This document shows, piece after piece, positions 27,301-39,250 of a stretch of 64,000 nt of DNA. The position numbers and the translations under genes were made by a program. The stretch's first letter is position 1. Every line of letters starts with the position of its first letter. The notes beneath the pieces are model-generated. The model did not search any database, was not told where the DNA came from, and was given only the letters and a program-made list of their open reading frames with translations. Origin of the DNA: Brachyhypopomus gauderio (taxonomy: Eukaryota > Chordata > Actinopteri > Gymnotiformes > Hypopomidae); the NCBI RefSeq assembly GCF_052324685.1, contig NC_135228.1:12906420-12970419 (forward strand), written 5' to 3'.

Positions 27301-28474
27301 GGCACACAAATCAATAAAAAATGTTTACATTACCTATTTGCAGCAATCTGATGTTAAAAAAACATTCAAATTTATATATGAGAAATGCCATCCAATTACA
27401 TTAAATCACTATTACAAAAATATGAAGTGAAAACTCCAGCTCCAACTTCATGCCCTTATTTTATAAATTAGGGCTGACTAAGTACTGTTTTTACGGAGTA
27501 CTACACTCTTCAGTACCGGATGACTTTATATTCCATACACAGTTTGACATACATTGTTTATTTATGTTTTTTTATATTCTTATTAGAACACTAACTGTTT
27601 GCATGTGACCCATAATGCAATACTAATCAGCAGAGGTGTTTACCCTTAAGTTGTTGTTACTGAAAGAAATACTTTTTGTGTGATATTTGCCAGTATTGTG
27701 TGATTCTAGTCAAATATTGAATATTACTAATGCAAATACAACATACAGTCACAATAAATATTTACTTAGGTTTTACCCTAAACCTAAAATAAACTGTGCA
27801 GCTAGCAGGCCTCTCATGTAAACTGAACAAATCATTGGTGAACTCAGCACTGTTTTGGCTTTTCTGCATAGTTTAATGTGTCAGAATTAACACAGTATTG
27901 TCTTCCCTGCCATCTAAGCACATTACTGTTTCTCAAATGGGATGAACACCAATGCTTCACAATGCAATGTAGCATGTATATCTTAGCCAAAAGAACACTG
28001 GATGATTACTATTACAATAAGGTATTTTCCCTTAAAGAGCAGCCCTACTTTTGCTATGAAATGGATATGGAGTGATAACTGGCTAAGATTATAGCCATTA
28101 AAACTTGCCATTGTAACCTCAGCAGGGCTGAGCAGGGAGGCTGCACTGTGACCCGACTCTTCTTCAAAATGGCCGTCCTGCTCCACCGATGTGCTGGCAT
28201 TTGAACGTTTGCCTTTGGACAAAGAGGTCTTACCGGTGAATTTTACCTTTTTACTTCTCTTCATGGTGAAGTCATTTTTAGGGCTAACACAGGAGTTTTC
28301 CATTGCAGACTTTGCATCCGAACCCTCATCTTCATCTTCATCCTCATCCTCGAATAAAATTGATTCAAAGTGTAGGCCATTGGCAAACGGACTGGATGAG
28401 TCCAGACTGAAGTCAGGACTGGGAGGGGACGTGCGGTTGTTGTCAGCCCTAGTATCGGGCACAGCTGTGTCCAT
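17069..28474 (-). CDS. nsd1: NSD1 histone H3K36 methyltransferase (22 coding exons)
   Basis: Nuclear H3K36 mono/dimethyltransferase. Exons (minus strand): 28474-28118, 27060-26919, 26496-26324, 26198-24251, 24165-24053, 23973-23697, 23383-23283, 23074-23029, 22405-22245, 22026-21886, 21622-21499, 21412-21203, 21095-20916, 20827-20671, 20303-20098, 19957-19845, 19743-19474, 19079-18963, 18857-18716, 18598-18492, 18305-18104 and 17643-17069. All phases close, giving 5,862 nt and 1,953 aa. Order: PWWP1 (about 130-210), PHD fingers (about 1154-1366), PWWP2 (about 1370-1440), AWS (about 1505-1550), SET (about 1550-1675), post-SET, and the C-terminal PHD (about 1727-1810). Human NSD1 is 2,696 aa; the shortening lies in the N-terminal disordered region and the C-terminal tail. 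The donors of exons 1 (GAG|GTTACA) and 3 (TCT|GTAATT) are weak. It converges with rab24, as in human. Fish may have two nsd1 copies, and I cannot say which this is. Confidence 0.95.
17650..17745. repeat. CA-rich microsatellite in the last nsd1 intron
   Basis: Interrupted (CA)n sequence directly upstream (minus strand) of the acceptor of the last nsd1 exon, whose AG is at 17645-17644. On the transcribed strand it reads TG-rich and lies in the branch-point/polypyrimidine region. Confidence 0.85.
18492..20303 (-). CDS. nsd1: nsd1 exons 15-20: PWWP2, AWS, SET, post-SET
   Basis: Catalytic half. PWWP2 continues from [14 protein letters not shown] to [18 protein letters not shown] cysteines are present ([29 protein letters not shown]). 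SET motifs: the SAM-binding [38 protein letters not shown] (the NHSC catalytic and pseudoknot motif) and [14 protein letters not shown]. Post-[20 protein letters not shown]. Exon 17 ends RCCHDIKK where human reads RTKTDIKK. All known catalytic residues I can recognise are intact, so the enzyme should be active. Confidence 0.94.
19089..19358. repeat. 39-bp minisatellite inside nsd1 intron
   Basis: About 6.5 tandem copies of a 39-bp unit containing CCAGATGACTGGTTACACCA and GAGACTTAAACCAACCCCA. The middle copies are identical, and the outer copies are diverged. The array fills most of the intron between the AWS and SET exons and ends about 10 bases from the acceptor of the exon at 19079. The in-frame [13 protein letters not shown] peptide it encodes on the plus strand is an artefact of a unit length divisible by three. 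Confidence 0.93.
20671..22026 (-). CDS. nsd1: nsd1 exons 10-14: PHD finger array
   Basis: Five exons encode the tandem PHD fingers. The first is [19 protein letters not shown] followed by KFVCQQC; next come [15 protein letters not shown] and CGRFYHSEC, then [15 protein letters not shown] and [20 protein letters not shown], and finally [17 protein letters not shown] with [12 protein letters not shown]. Cysteine and histidine ligands are all retained. The human MQNKGFRCSLHIC block aligns with [12 protein letters not shown]. These fingers bind methylated histone tails and partner proteins. Confidence 0.93.
24251..26198 (-). CDS. nsd1: nsd1 exon 4: giant disordered exon
   Basis: A 1,948-bp exon. 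It begins VPKRFLSSW, directly after a strong TGTCTGTTCGCCAG acceptor, rather than at the upstream ATG at 26240, which is preceded by an in-frame stop. It matches the human boundary at VPQKILSKW. Mostly low-complexity, Lys/Ser/Glu-rich sequence. The one well-conserved island is [16 protein letters not shown] (human YKFSTLLMMLKDMHDS). [14 protein letters not shown] and [11 protein letters not shown] are basic segments, and the latter aligns with human VPKKRWQRL. It ends SSFPTG in phase 1. Confidence 0.92.
26324..28474 (-). CDS. nsd1: nsd1 exons 1-3: N-terminus and PWWP1
   Basis: Exon 1 (28474-28118, 119 aa) starts [13 protein letters not shown] in a good context (AAGCAATGG), 11 bases after an acceptor at 28486; at least one non-coding leader exon therefore lies upstream. 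It contains an acidic run (DEDEDEDEG) and a basic MKRSKKVKF patch. Exons 2 and 3 form the PWWP domain, which reads methylated H3K36: [17 protein letters not shown], then [17 protein letters not shown]. The phases across exons 1-2-3-4 (0, 1, 0) are satisfied only with these boundaries. No long ORF marks exon 3, which is easily missed because it is short and reads into a stop codon soon after its donor. Confidence 0.88.
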
Positions 28475-28485
28475 TGCTTGGGATT

Positions 28486-29800
28486 CTGTGAGATATGTGT
28501 GTCAGTCAGCTTAAACTGGCAACCAGGTGCCCCCACAGTCATGCAGAAAGCATTTTTACAGCATTTCAGGATCCCTGCCCACAGAAAACACGGTCCAGAC
28601 AACTTCCCACACAAAGGTCAGGTACTGAAACCTTTTCAAGGGGCTGTAAGGTTGGCAGTAGTCCGGGGTTGTGTGCTTTTAACTGGAATCAGACCAGAAG
28701 GCAGGAGTTGTGGCCAGGTGCCTTGCCTCTGTGGAGTGAAGTTGTCCATGTGACAGACAGGCTTAACAGCTCTTTTGGACTGCTGTAGACCTAAGCATCC
28801 AATGCATGCCACAGTGACACCTGAGACTGATATACTGTTAGGGCTCCAACCTGAAAAAAAACAAGCACACGTACAATTAAGGAATAAAAATCAATAAAAT
28901 CATAAAGATGACATACAACACTTACACTCGCGCGCGTGTGTGCGCGCGCGCCCGCGCGTTCCATGTGTATTCTAAAATGATCGCGGATAGGTTCGGTTTT
29001 TAATATTTACTCACTGTTTGCAATTAACAGTTCATCACGCATATAAAAGGCCTCGATCGAACGTGAAAAGGCGGAGAATAATGTGCAGTTACCTAAGGAT
29101 TCCGCACGCTGTTAATATGAATACAGAAACACCGCCTGGATGTGTGGAAGAGCGCGCGGCAACACGCTCTCTAAACACCCGTAAAGTGCTCGGCGCGAGC
29201 CTGCCACAGTATCAGTGATGTTAGGCGCACATATATGACACACTATGGTGACCACTGAAGGCGAGGCGAGCTCTGTCTGCGACTGTCATCTTTCTGAGGA
29301 AGTAGAAAACTGAAAAGCAATTATGTCATAAATATCAAATAACATCGGCGTGCGCCTTGTAATTAGAAACAGCTCGCGCGGAAATGTTACTCAGTCATTA
29401 CAACGTCCTTCTCTCGGACAGACATCAACACTGGTCCCAACACACTGAGACTCACACTGGTCAACTTGCTAATAAAGCATGAATAAAATGATGATCAATG
29501 AAATGCGGACGAAATCTTACCATTCACATGTCGCCTATAAGAATTATTACTAAAAACTCTTCGTTTCTGCGTTCGAAATGGCCTTTTTTCCAAAATTGTG
29601 AAAGTGGATCAACAAATCCCAAGCAGTAGCAGCACTAGGCCAAGAACCTGAGCCCATATTCTTGCCACTCAGGCTAGCTATTACTCTACCAGCGGCCCCT
29701 TCTAAATAAAAACACACCAAAGACATCCATCACACTCACAGACAGAGGAGGAAAACCCTGTGTCTTCGCGGCATTTCAGCTGCACGTTTCCTCCACGTTG
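28486..29800 (-). promoter_or_regulatory. nsd1 5' leader region and CpG-rich segment
   Basis: Non-coding sequence upstream of nsd1 coding exon 1. It contains a (CG/TG) alternating tract (28,927-28,960) and CpG-rich DNA to about 29,400. Candidate leader-exon donors on the minus strand are CTTAG|GTAACT near 29,090 and ATG|GTAAGATT near 29,520. I cannot choose between them without transcripts. The promoter probably lies within this block. Confidence 0.4.
29620..29702 (-). repeat. Possible tRNA-derived SINE fragment
   Basis: The minus strand reads GGGGCCGCTGGTAGAGTAA (an A-box-like TGGTAGAGTA) followed about 45 bases later by CAGGTTCTTGGCC (a degenerate B box). This resembles the head of tRNA-derived SINEs. 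No clear tail or target duplication is visible, so the call is tentative. Confidence 0.35.
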
Positions 29801-32800
29801 CGTTACGCAAGCTGCACTTTTCAATTTAAATGATTATTGTTTGCTTTCTGTCGACCTGCCCCTGGTTCTGTTTCAAGCGGTGAGTGTCCGTGTCTATGAG
29901 CAGCCAATCGGCACGGCTCCCCAACCCCTTGTGCTGCGGTAGCCCCCTCAGCCCTGAGGTGCACTTGGTACTTCTTACTTTGCAGCAAAATAAAACTATA
30001 TATTCGCATACAGCGCTTAAACTAACCTAAAACCGCACTATGCATGCGTTAAATATAATTCCTTTAAATTGCTACTCATTTTGAAGTCACTTGATCAGAT
30101 AGATGTGGGTTTATATATATGCCATATCAATGCAGTGTGTGTTTTTTTTAAAGATGGCAAAATTCACATTGGCCAAACATCTGGGTGAATCCAGCACTCC
30201 GTTGTTCGGTCGTTGTTTATGCGGGATGCAAATCCAGTTCTGTAGCCTCTGGTGCTTCAAAATGGAGTCTACTGCTGAAACAGGCCACAAAGTGTTAAAA
30301 TTTCGAGTTGATGTAGGCTACACATTCGAGAAGTTAAGGTTGCACTTGGTTAAAACATTTTTTATCACGTCGAGTTGTATACAAATCAGTGGTCAATACA
30401 GGGTACTTAATTTACAACTGACACTACAGCGCAACAAATTGAATTTTGGTGAGGATTTTAAGAGTGACATAAACTGTATACGCAGGAAAACGTCGTGCAG
30501 ATCGGTGTTACACGATCAGATCCTGTACTGACACAACGACATTTGCACGGAGCTGTGCACATTTCTGCGCAAAACAATTTTCTCATTGCAGTGACAGCGC
30601 GTGTCGCAGATTATTGTTTATTACAGCTTTTTTTTCTTTTGGGAGGGGGCGACACCATTTTAGTCGTCAACCATGTTACATCAAGCCAGTGTTGACGTTA
30701 AAGGTAAAAGAGCGACTTGCGACGCGAATAAAGAAATACGTCATATTTTGTCTCTTCTCGAAGGCTTTTATATTCAAAGTCTCAGTTCTTGGGTGTATAA
30801 ATACAGGACAGGATATATGTGTATATTGCTTCTCTGACGTGCACCCTACAAAAAACCCCGTTGTGCATAGGACAAACTATCCACTTTGATCATTTCTCCA
30901 TCTAAATTACTTTATACGTGCCTTTCTTTGGGCTGCGGCCCTAATTGTTTTGTCGCGTGGAGCATTTACTGCGAACGTGCCTTCCAAAGAAACGCGTGAT
31001 CAAATACGGCGCGAGCTGCAGTGTGGCGTTTGATCTGCGAGGGAGACTCGTCGCTGTTGCAGGCAGGCAGCCGGGCCTGCAGCGGAGCGCCGCCTGAACA
31101 GCGCCTCAGCGCAGCGAAACTGATAGCTGCATCACCAAACTTTTGCACGTCACCGAATTATAGGCAGGCCAGAAAAACGAAGGCAGCAAGTTTTAATCAC
31201 AGCATCATGTTGCTCGTTTTAAATGATAATATTCTGTAAAGTGTAAACGGAGCCTTTTGTTTTGATTGCACTATTGTCCTATAGAATTCTATTTTCTACT
31301 GGTTGCATGTGATAAATGTAAATAACTCGTCAACTTAACACATTAACCTCCATGTTATGATTGTATAGGGTACTTGAAATGTGTATGTGCAGTCATATTT
31401 TTGTGCTTATCCAAAATAAGTAATGATGGAATCACGTATACAATTACTAAGTTGACATAAGGAGAAACCATGTTTTTTTTAATACAATAAGTACAAAATA
31501 CAATAATCTGGCTGATTATTCCATAGTAGTTTAAATAATAATGCAAGACAGTGATACCAGTCAGCTGAAAGCTCCGATGTATAACAAAACTTAATATTTT
31601 TTATCAATCCACAATGACAATGTGATATTTTAAATTAATAGTAAATGTAAGATATTGTAACTGTTGTGACACTCACCCATCTCCCACACCTGCTGCTGAA
31701 ACATCAAAATTCTAATAATTTTGTTTAATAAATATAGTTTAGTGTCGTTGCAAAATGTGTTTGTTAATATCAGTGGGCCTTTCTGTTTCTTGTGATTTTG
31801 CATTCCGTCAGCGGTTCTATAAAGGAACAAAAAATATTGATTAATCCATAGTTTTCAGGCCTACACTGATTTCCATTGCTTCTTGCGCCCCCTCGTGGCA
31901 AATATTTTTCTTGACCTCTTACCCTTCAGTAGGGTATTGAATACAGCCAATAATTGGTCCTGAGGACAAGCACGTTGCAAATGTATTTAGTGTGCAGAAC
32001 AGAAAGAGCAAAATACAGAATTCACAAAGGGGGACAAAATTCATAGCAAATACGTTTTATTTTTTTTATAAATTTATCAATTTATACATTTTTATGCATA
32101 AATGTACGTGCAATTATTAATACGAGTGTCCTATCACACGATTTTATTAACACGTGTAATGATAAGAAACAATATGAAGTATTATTTAACTTTTCTTGAT
32201 AAGTCCCATATTTTTGTAAAGCAGGTAAAAAGTAAAACATCCAATGCAGTAACAGTCACTACCACCAGGGGTCAGCACAACTCAACACAAAGAGTTAACG
32301 CGGCAACTCAACGCGGCAGACTGCGTTTTCGAAGGGTTTGTGTCTCAATACAGTTAAATGTTTTATAGATAACGTCAGGCTTAAATAAATGAAATTAGCT
32401 ACTTTAGCTACTCAATTTTAAAAACTCAATTCAACTGTTCACATACTTATGTACACTTTTTGAATGTTGCCCCTATTGAATGTGATGCGGTGAATAAGCA
32501 CTCAAGTATCTCAGAAAATACTTTAATTCAACTTTATTTCAATAGGTTCTTCAGAAAATACCTTAAAAACCACCTTTATTCCATCCAGTTCTTCAGAAAG
32601 GCAATGTGAAAGCCCTTGCAGAGATCCACTAATCACCATAAAAAGTCTGATAACCAGGCATGTTGACAGACAATATGAAACCTTGTGATGTGAACGGGAG
32701 TGTATTCGTAAGTGCAAAATTAGGATCAAATCATGACTGCTTCCAGTATGGGATTTTATTAAACAATATACAAATAAGCTCCATAGCTCCAGAACCATCT

Positions 32801-33056
32801 TTTGGCTTTGTTTCACATTAAGTGGTAGGCCAAGTCCGTTGCTTTTCAAAGCCACAAAAAGAACCTTTAGCGTTGCTTAATGTGTCTTTGTTTGTTTATG
32901 ATGACAGAGACTCAGTGGGGCGGTGGGCCTTTATGACTGCTGAATAGTTCACTGTGCTTGAGCCGCACTCCCTCAGTCCAGCAGTTCATGGAGGCTGGGG
33001 GTGTCTGGCTGTTACCCACTCACAAAGATCCGGAGGCCCACGCTTCTTTCCACTCC

Positions 33057-33105
<49 letters not shown>

Positions 33106-33219
33106 CTCTTCCTGTTGTTTGAGATTCCACTCTCCTCCCCCATTGCTACCCCCCAACCTCTGACCCCAACCATCCCAGCTGTCAGCTGTCTTTGCTTGTG
33201 ACAGCTCTCTCCTTCCTTT

Positions 33220-33259
<40 letters not shown>

Positions 33260-34140
33260 TCTCTCCTATGTTGTCATCCTACTTTATTACCCATTTGTAC
33301 TGATGTCATTGTCCATCAGATTATGTGTCTCAATATCTTATGTGTGATGGCTTTAAAATTTTAGCACTGAATACACATTATAAAGTCTGTTGCAAGCATT
33401 AAATGACCATGGCTAAGAAAAATATGTCATAGTGGTTTTCTGGTTTTGTGAATGCTATAGATGCATGTCCTGTTCAAATTTGCTAAAAGAAGCCATTTTT
33501 TCTTTTACTTTGTTCATGGCAAATATTTAGATTTTTATAGTGTTTGATAAGCGATGTTTCAAGTAATAGTAACATTATTCCTTTTCTCTTTTTTCATTTG
33601 ATTTGACTCATTTTGACATTTACTGTGAGTTCTGTAACTTCTCTGACATGCCAGAGCTTCTGTGGAATCACCCTGTCACATGCACAAGCCCAAGTTGAAC
33701 TGAAACATAAAACAACAACCGTATCCAAACACGAAGAAAAGGACAGAGCATCATGGAGAACTGAGCTATGCTTCCAACGCCTGGGAAGTCTTATATAAAG
33801 ACCGACAAAGATGATAATAAGCATATTGCATATTCCACATCCTCATTTCTCATCCTGTTCTTACATGAGGCGATGCTGGAGTAATGTCACTGAAGTCCAA
33901 GTTTAGACCGTTCAAAGTCCAAACGTAATCACAGAGTGAATGATACAAGCATATAATTTTACTTCATGTGGTAGAAGAAATTGCATTCTGCATGCTGCTC
34001 TTAAACCAAACAAGTGTGACGAAGAAGCGAAACAGAAATGGAGCTTCACGCTGGACTTCCTACCAGGTTCCCTTCCTGGTCTTGGGGAGCATCTGCATGC
34101 ATCAATTCAAAGTCAATTCTGCATAAATCAAGAGTCCCTC

Positions 34141-34233
<93 letters not shown>

Positions 34234-34592
34234 ACACACACACACGCTTCCACACATATACTTTACTTTGCTTGGCTTTCCCGTTGTATGAAAAACCGTC
34301 CTTTGCCCATCAAGCTTTAAGGTTGGTTATGTCCATGGCTATAATTAAATATGACATTCACCAGGAATTTCCAGTCTGCTCCACAGGCCTGTGCATAGAG
34401 CCAGCCAGACAGAGAAACCCCTGTTCTCCACTAGATGGAGTTAGGAGCTCTCTCCTCTAGCTTTCATCCTATATGCATGGCATACCCTGGAGGACTCTTA
34501 GAAAGACTAATTAGACACCATTCAGCCTGACTCTGTTTTTGTTTAGTTCGTGTAATCATTTAAGCTCATTTAAACATGGTAATAGTGTTTGC

Positions 34593-34623
<31 letters not shown>

Positions 34624-34900
34624 TATATTCTTTGAACCAGTCTTTCAAAAATGTAAAAAATGAAAAAGAAAACCCAGTCCATAAGGGGTCATCATTCTGA
34701 TGAAGCATGCAATGCCCTCTCGGTGAGAACGACGACTGTGGTCATTCTTGACCGCTCCACGGCTGCAGTGACACACACATATCCAATGACATGGATATGC
34801 CACCTGCCGAGCAAACCATGTGCTCAGATAAATTAACCTGCATTAAAAAAAAAGTCATTTCAATGATTTTGTTCCACACCAGCCAAAGCCAAGGCCTTTC
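29703..34900. other. Intergenic, no gene recognised
   Basis: No reading frame with a recognisable domain and no convincing exon series on either strand. The sequence is moderately AT-rich with GC-richer patches around 31,000-31,150. Microsatellites are listed separately. Short reading frames here show no coding signature. Confidence 0.6.
33059..34628. repeat. Microsatellites: (GT)n, (CT)n, (CA)n, (AT)n
   Basis: (GT)n at 33059-33101, (CT)n at 33223-33266, a long (CA)n at 34144-34245 interrupted once by ATACA, and (AT)n at 34593-34628. Poly-His/Thr and poly-Arg/Glu frames here come from the repeats. Confidence 0.93.
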
Positions 34901-34975
34901 AGGGTGGACATTCCCTTGCATACATGCACATGTGTATAAAAAAATGTGATGAAAAGAAGAGGAAGTCTTCAGGGC

Positions 34976-35135
34976 TTTCTAAGCACCATTGGCGGGCGGA
35001 ACGTTCTTCCCCATTGGCGGGAGGACACTCTTGTAGCCGGAGAATGGGAGGGAGAAGAATAATGTGCAGAAGGAACCAGCCGCCTGACACAAAGTGCACT
35101 GGACCGGTCCATTCTGCCATTGGTTTAGGGTGGGA
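34976..35135. promoter_or_regulatory. CCAAT/GC-box-rich segment, candidate orphan promoter or enhancer
   Basis: Three ATTGG (inverted CCAAT) motifs lie within 140 bases: CCATTGGCGGGCGG near 34,986, CCATTGGCGGGAGG near 35,012 and GCCATTGGTTTAGG near 35,116. The first two form a direct repeat of about 26 bp spacing. A (TG)n and a G run (35165-35184) follow. Spaced NF-Y sites adjoining GC boxes are promoter-like, but no coding exon is recognisable nearby. A distal element or a non-coding transcript start is possible. Confidence 0.35.
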
Positions 35136-35184
35136 GGTGTGTGTGTGTGTGCGTGTGTGAGTATGGGGGGGGGGGGGGGGGGGG

Positions 35185-38100
35185 TCTTCAGGAGCCCGGG
35201 ACCTGCTCTTAATGAGAAATTCCTGGGGATTTGGAGGGGTGCAGAGGTCTTCATTTTCTCACTGCGCCCATGGGCCCCCGGTGCGGGGAGGCGCGGGCTC
35301 CTTTTGAGCCGCAGCGTGCTGAAGGAGAGGAGTGCCATTGAGATGGCAGGAGGAGAGACTGGCGGGGGGAGACGGGATTATGCATATGAGCCTGCGCCTC
35401 GTTGTGCAGCCTGCCACCTCCTTGAACAGGGGTGTGTGGAGGGGGGGGGGGCTGAGATGGCGGAGCTCCTTTGGGGAGGCGGCGTCGTCTCTTCTTCAGG
35501 AACTAATGCTGCCAGTGTCTAATTAAAGGAATAAGCCGGGGCGAGATGAGAGGCCCGACGCCCCAGCCGGGCTGCTGGGGGCTCAGCGAGGGTACCGCGG
35601 GTCCACGGGTCCTCGGAGTCACGGGGCCCCCTCGCTCGAGGCCCAGCGCTCCGGAGCCCACTGACCCCAGCCACAAAGCAGCAGGAACGGACATTGTGTG
35701 AGCTCCCACGCGGGCAGCAGACAAACAAACCCACCCTGGGCTGATCACGGCTGTCCCAGCCTGGAGATGAACTCCACCTTCAGAAAGGAGCCCGACATGT
35801 GGGCCAGAGCTGAGCGGTTTGATGGGCATGGGAGAGCAGCAGAATGCTATAACACCCAACATGGGGTACGCCATAAAGATTAGCTCCAGTCCAGCATCAA
35901 CAACAATCTGACCTTCACAGAACTCTTTTCTCCAGGTTACTTTTTTTTTTTGCATATTCATTTTCAACTCGAGATAAAAGCCACTGCAGGTGGTAGAAAG
36001 TGGTGAGTGGAGGAAAACATCTCCTCTATTCAGATCTCCTCTTTAGCTCTCACACAGGCTTCCAAAGACCGTAAACGTCCTGTGCCCAGCCTGGGCAGAT
36101 GGCTGAAGACTCCCTCTCATTTGCTCCTACTGTCTGAGGCTGTTCAAGGCCATTAACACTGGACATGTGTCAAATGATTGAGAGACAAGGCCACTCCACC
36201 CTCACTTCTCCCTATATCCAAACAAAAGGACATTTTTGGACTCAAATCTTTTACAGCATCTGTTCTCTGATGTGCGTAAGCTTCGTTTAAGCTTCAGCTC
36301 AGGAACAGGATGCTGCTCTCTGGAAGGCCAGTTAGAGAAGATGATGTCCAAGTTGCCTGGTCCTCATAGCCACCTGGAGATGCTTCTCAAATGCGAGCAA
36401 CATCCCAGATCGCCTTGTCAGCCTTAACTTGATTCCGAAAATGGGACAAGCAATGATTGCCCCTTAACAAAACCTTAACCAGCCTAGGGTCACTGTGCAC
36501 AGAAGAGGCCGTCAGTCGGTTTCTCGACGCAGCCCCCGATTCTGACGTGCACTTTGCTCCATCACAGACCCAAGCTGACCCGACTCGCCCCACCGCTCGG
36601 CTGTCTGGGGCAAGCGAGAGGGCTGACCCGTGGGGGCAAGATGACTGAGGTGTCCTGGCAACGGTCTGCCCCACTGGACGAGTCTATTTACCCAGCATCA
36701 GAGACAAAAGCCAGAAGTCTCAATCTGGCTGCGGGACAAAGACACCCAGACGCAGCTCGGCTGTCTTCCTGGCAGTACTATAAACACCCTATCTCTCCCG
36801 TGTCAGATGCTTGGCACAGCACCGGAAAGAGTAAAAACAACTTAAGCCTCGAAGATGTCTTCCGCCCGTAAATCTAAGACGTCCAATTAATTAGTTTATT
36901 AAGAGGAGGTGGGGCGGGAAGTTGGGGGGTGCACCTCCTTTTGGTTGTTTCCAGACAGGTTTAATGTGCATTTAGGGCCTGACAATAGCCAAGCCATTCA
37001 AATGCAAAAATGAAGTATATGGAGCAAGCCAGTTTTTGCGTCCAGTGACTCAGGCACCAATTGAGAGGCAGCGGGGCATGACGAGGGACCTGCCCCCAGC
37101 AGTCCCGCCACCACAGGCTGATGGGAGCGATTGCCAGAGAGAGAGTGAAAAAAAAAGACACGGCTGGGTTCTGGATGGAGGGGGTGGGGTGGGGTGGGGG
37201 GTGGTGATGGTGGTACTGGTTTTGGCAGAGTGGAAGGGGCGGCAGAGGTGGTGGGAGGGGACCCGGCCGTGAAATGGCGCTTGCAAAAGAAGGGGGTGGG
37301 CCCCCTCATTGAGATGTCAATCTGAATCGCGGCTTTGTGAGATGAGGCCTGTCATCCAGCTGGAGATGGTGGAGTGATGGGCGGTGGGAGGGTGGTGGGG
37401 GTGGGGGTTATGACCTGACGCCGCCCGAGAGAGCTCCTCCCTTTTCCCCGTGCCCTCCGAACCCTCCTATAGACAAGCACAGCCCTTTCGGCTGTATGAT
37501 GTGACCGCATAGGTTTTGTAAACCACTAAGCATGGTTTAGAACCACGGATTATGTCTGTATTGTCTTTATGGGGTCAAGGTGTGGTGGGATATTTTCTGT
37601 TCTGGACCACTTTGCTGTCCTGTGTAAGCACAGGAGCCTTACAGAATCCTGGAAGACTTTAGTGTCTGTGTCCTGGAACGTTAACCAGCTGGGGAAATGA
37701 TCCTTGGCATGTTTATCCTACAGCTCCTACAGCAAGTCCTACAGCAGGAAAATATCATTCAAACTGTAAAAGCTATTTGTAATAAGTAGTTTAGATTGAT
37801 GAAAAAGTTTGTTATAAAGATTCTTGTAGGTGCTATTTTGCTAGATTATTAAGACCCATAGATTATTTGATTGATATATGAGCATTATAAATTGCTTTCT
37901 TTGCAGCCATAGTTTTAAAATAACTAAGCTAGCATACCAGTGTGTATTTGAGTGTGTGTATGTATGTTTGTGCATGAGCACACGCATATGTGCATATGTG
38001 TGTGCATGTGGGTGTGTGAGAGATAGAGAGACGTCAGGACTGTCTGCCCAGGGCACGAGGGCTGAGGCAGAATTGAATGCGAGAAAGAGAAAGACAAAGA

Positions 38101-39086
38101 CATTGTGTGTGCATGAATGAGGCAGGAGGACAATATAGATGTTTGGAGGCCCAGGGCCGTCAAGAGCGGAAGCAAGGAGACAGGAGGAGGAGTGAGGTGC
38201 AGACCAGAAGAATGAGGATGTGACAGGCACTGCTGAAATAATATACAGATCTTACATCATATTCTGTTGTTTTTATATATTAACACAGACTGATGTAATA
38301 ATGTTGCTTAAAAAATTGAGCATCTGAAAGAACCACTCTGCAGAAATAGTATAACATGCACTATAATCAAAAACTCATTTTCCATCATTTTTAGAAGACA
38401 AAACAAAACCAACATGACTCTGAAAGGAAATCAAACTGGCTTTCAAGAGAAACCCTTTACCCAGACATTCATCACACACCATTCCATATAATACACACCC
38501 ATAGAATACCCTAGACAGAACTTTTTAGCATGCAAAAGTCTACAGCAGCTGGAGGTGTCTACAACAGGGGTTATTGTGTATACATAACTTCACTATAGCC
38601 ATTGTTGGTTAAATTTTGTTTTTTGTCTCTTTTTTTGGTATTTAAGTGCTGACTCATAATACGAGACTCTATGAATCGTGCAGTAAATAATAATTATGGA
38701 GGGAAACATGCGTCCGGTAGTACCTCTTAGCAAGTCCACTTACATTAATAATTCTGTTTTTTCCCTTATCATATATTCATACTACAAAATAAATCATGAT
38801 TGGTTTTCTAATTGTTTACTCAAAACAGGGTCCCTTCAGCATACCTGTGGCTACTTAAACTGTCAGATATAAAGCTGCTGTGATATATTATGATAGCTAG
38901 ACCCTTATTTCTGAACATATGATAAATTACTGCAGGCAGGTTTCATGCTATCTGTCCTCTCCTTGTCCATATCCTTGTCTCTCCTTGTCTGTTAACATCT
39001 GCATTTACCTACATTTGGTATTGAGTTAAACACCTGCCATCATGTAGATCGTGGAACAGGTGAGACAACCATCTAAACATTGACAA

Positions 39087-39122
<36 letters not shown>

Positions 39123-39250
39123 GGACATATACAAACAAACACCTACAAGAACAGATCTACACACGCAGACACACCCAGAGGGAGGGGCCACGGGCCAATT
39201 CGTGATATCTGCACATATATCAGAATGTAAAGTATTGAACCATATGAAAG
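35185..39250. other. Intergenic, GC-rich then AT-rich; candidate regulatory DNA
   Basis: 35,200-37,450 is relatively GC-rich, non-repetitive and without a credible exon. Near 36,880-37,100 it has clustered homeodomain-like cores (CCAATTAATTAGTTTATTAA), ACAATAG (Sox-like) and an ATTCAAATGCAAA octamer-like site. 37,450-39,250 is AT-rich with a TG/CA tract near 37,950-38,010 and (CA)n at 39088-39121. A copy of a repeat also found at 48.5 kb starts at about 38,255. Confidence 0.4.
38255..38350 (+). repeat. Dispersed repeat, copy 1 (upstream sequence of the LRAT-like gene)
   Basis: Contains CTGATGTAATAATGTTGCTT then AAAAATTGAGCATCTGAAAG, closely matching 48,485-48,530 and partly 48,975-49,015. 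The two later copies lie immediately upstream of, or in the first intron of, the LRAT-like gene. This copy may be a remnant of a duplicated gene 5' region or a member of an unclassified repeat family. Confidence 0.55.

Noticed and set aside
29620..29702. Functional tRNA gene
   Set aside because: The A-box-like and B-box-like words are degenerate and no cloverleaf could be drawn; at most a SINE remnant.
33940..34460. His/Thr-rich ORFs
   Set aside because: Products of the (CA)n microsatellite at 34144-34245.
34593..34628. AT-rich origin or matrix attachment site
   Set aside because: Only an (AT)n microsatellite; no supporting features.
35503..35967. 154-codon minus-strand ORF in GC-rich DNA
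   Set aside because: No recognisable domain, no splice context, and a composition typical of chance frames in GC-rich sequence.
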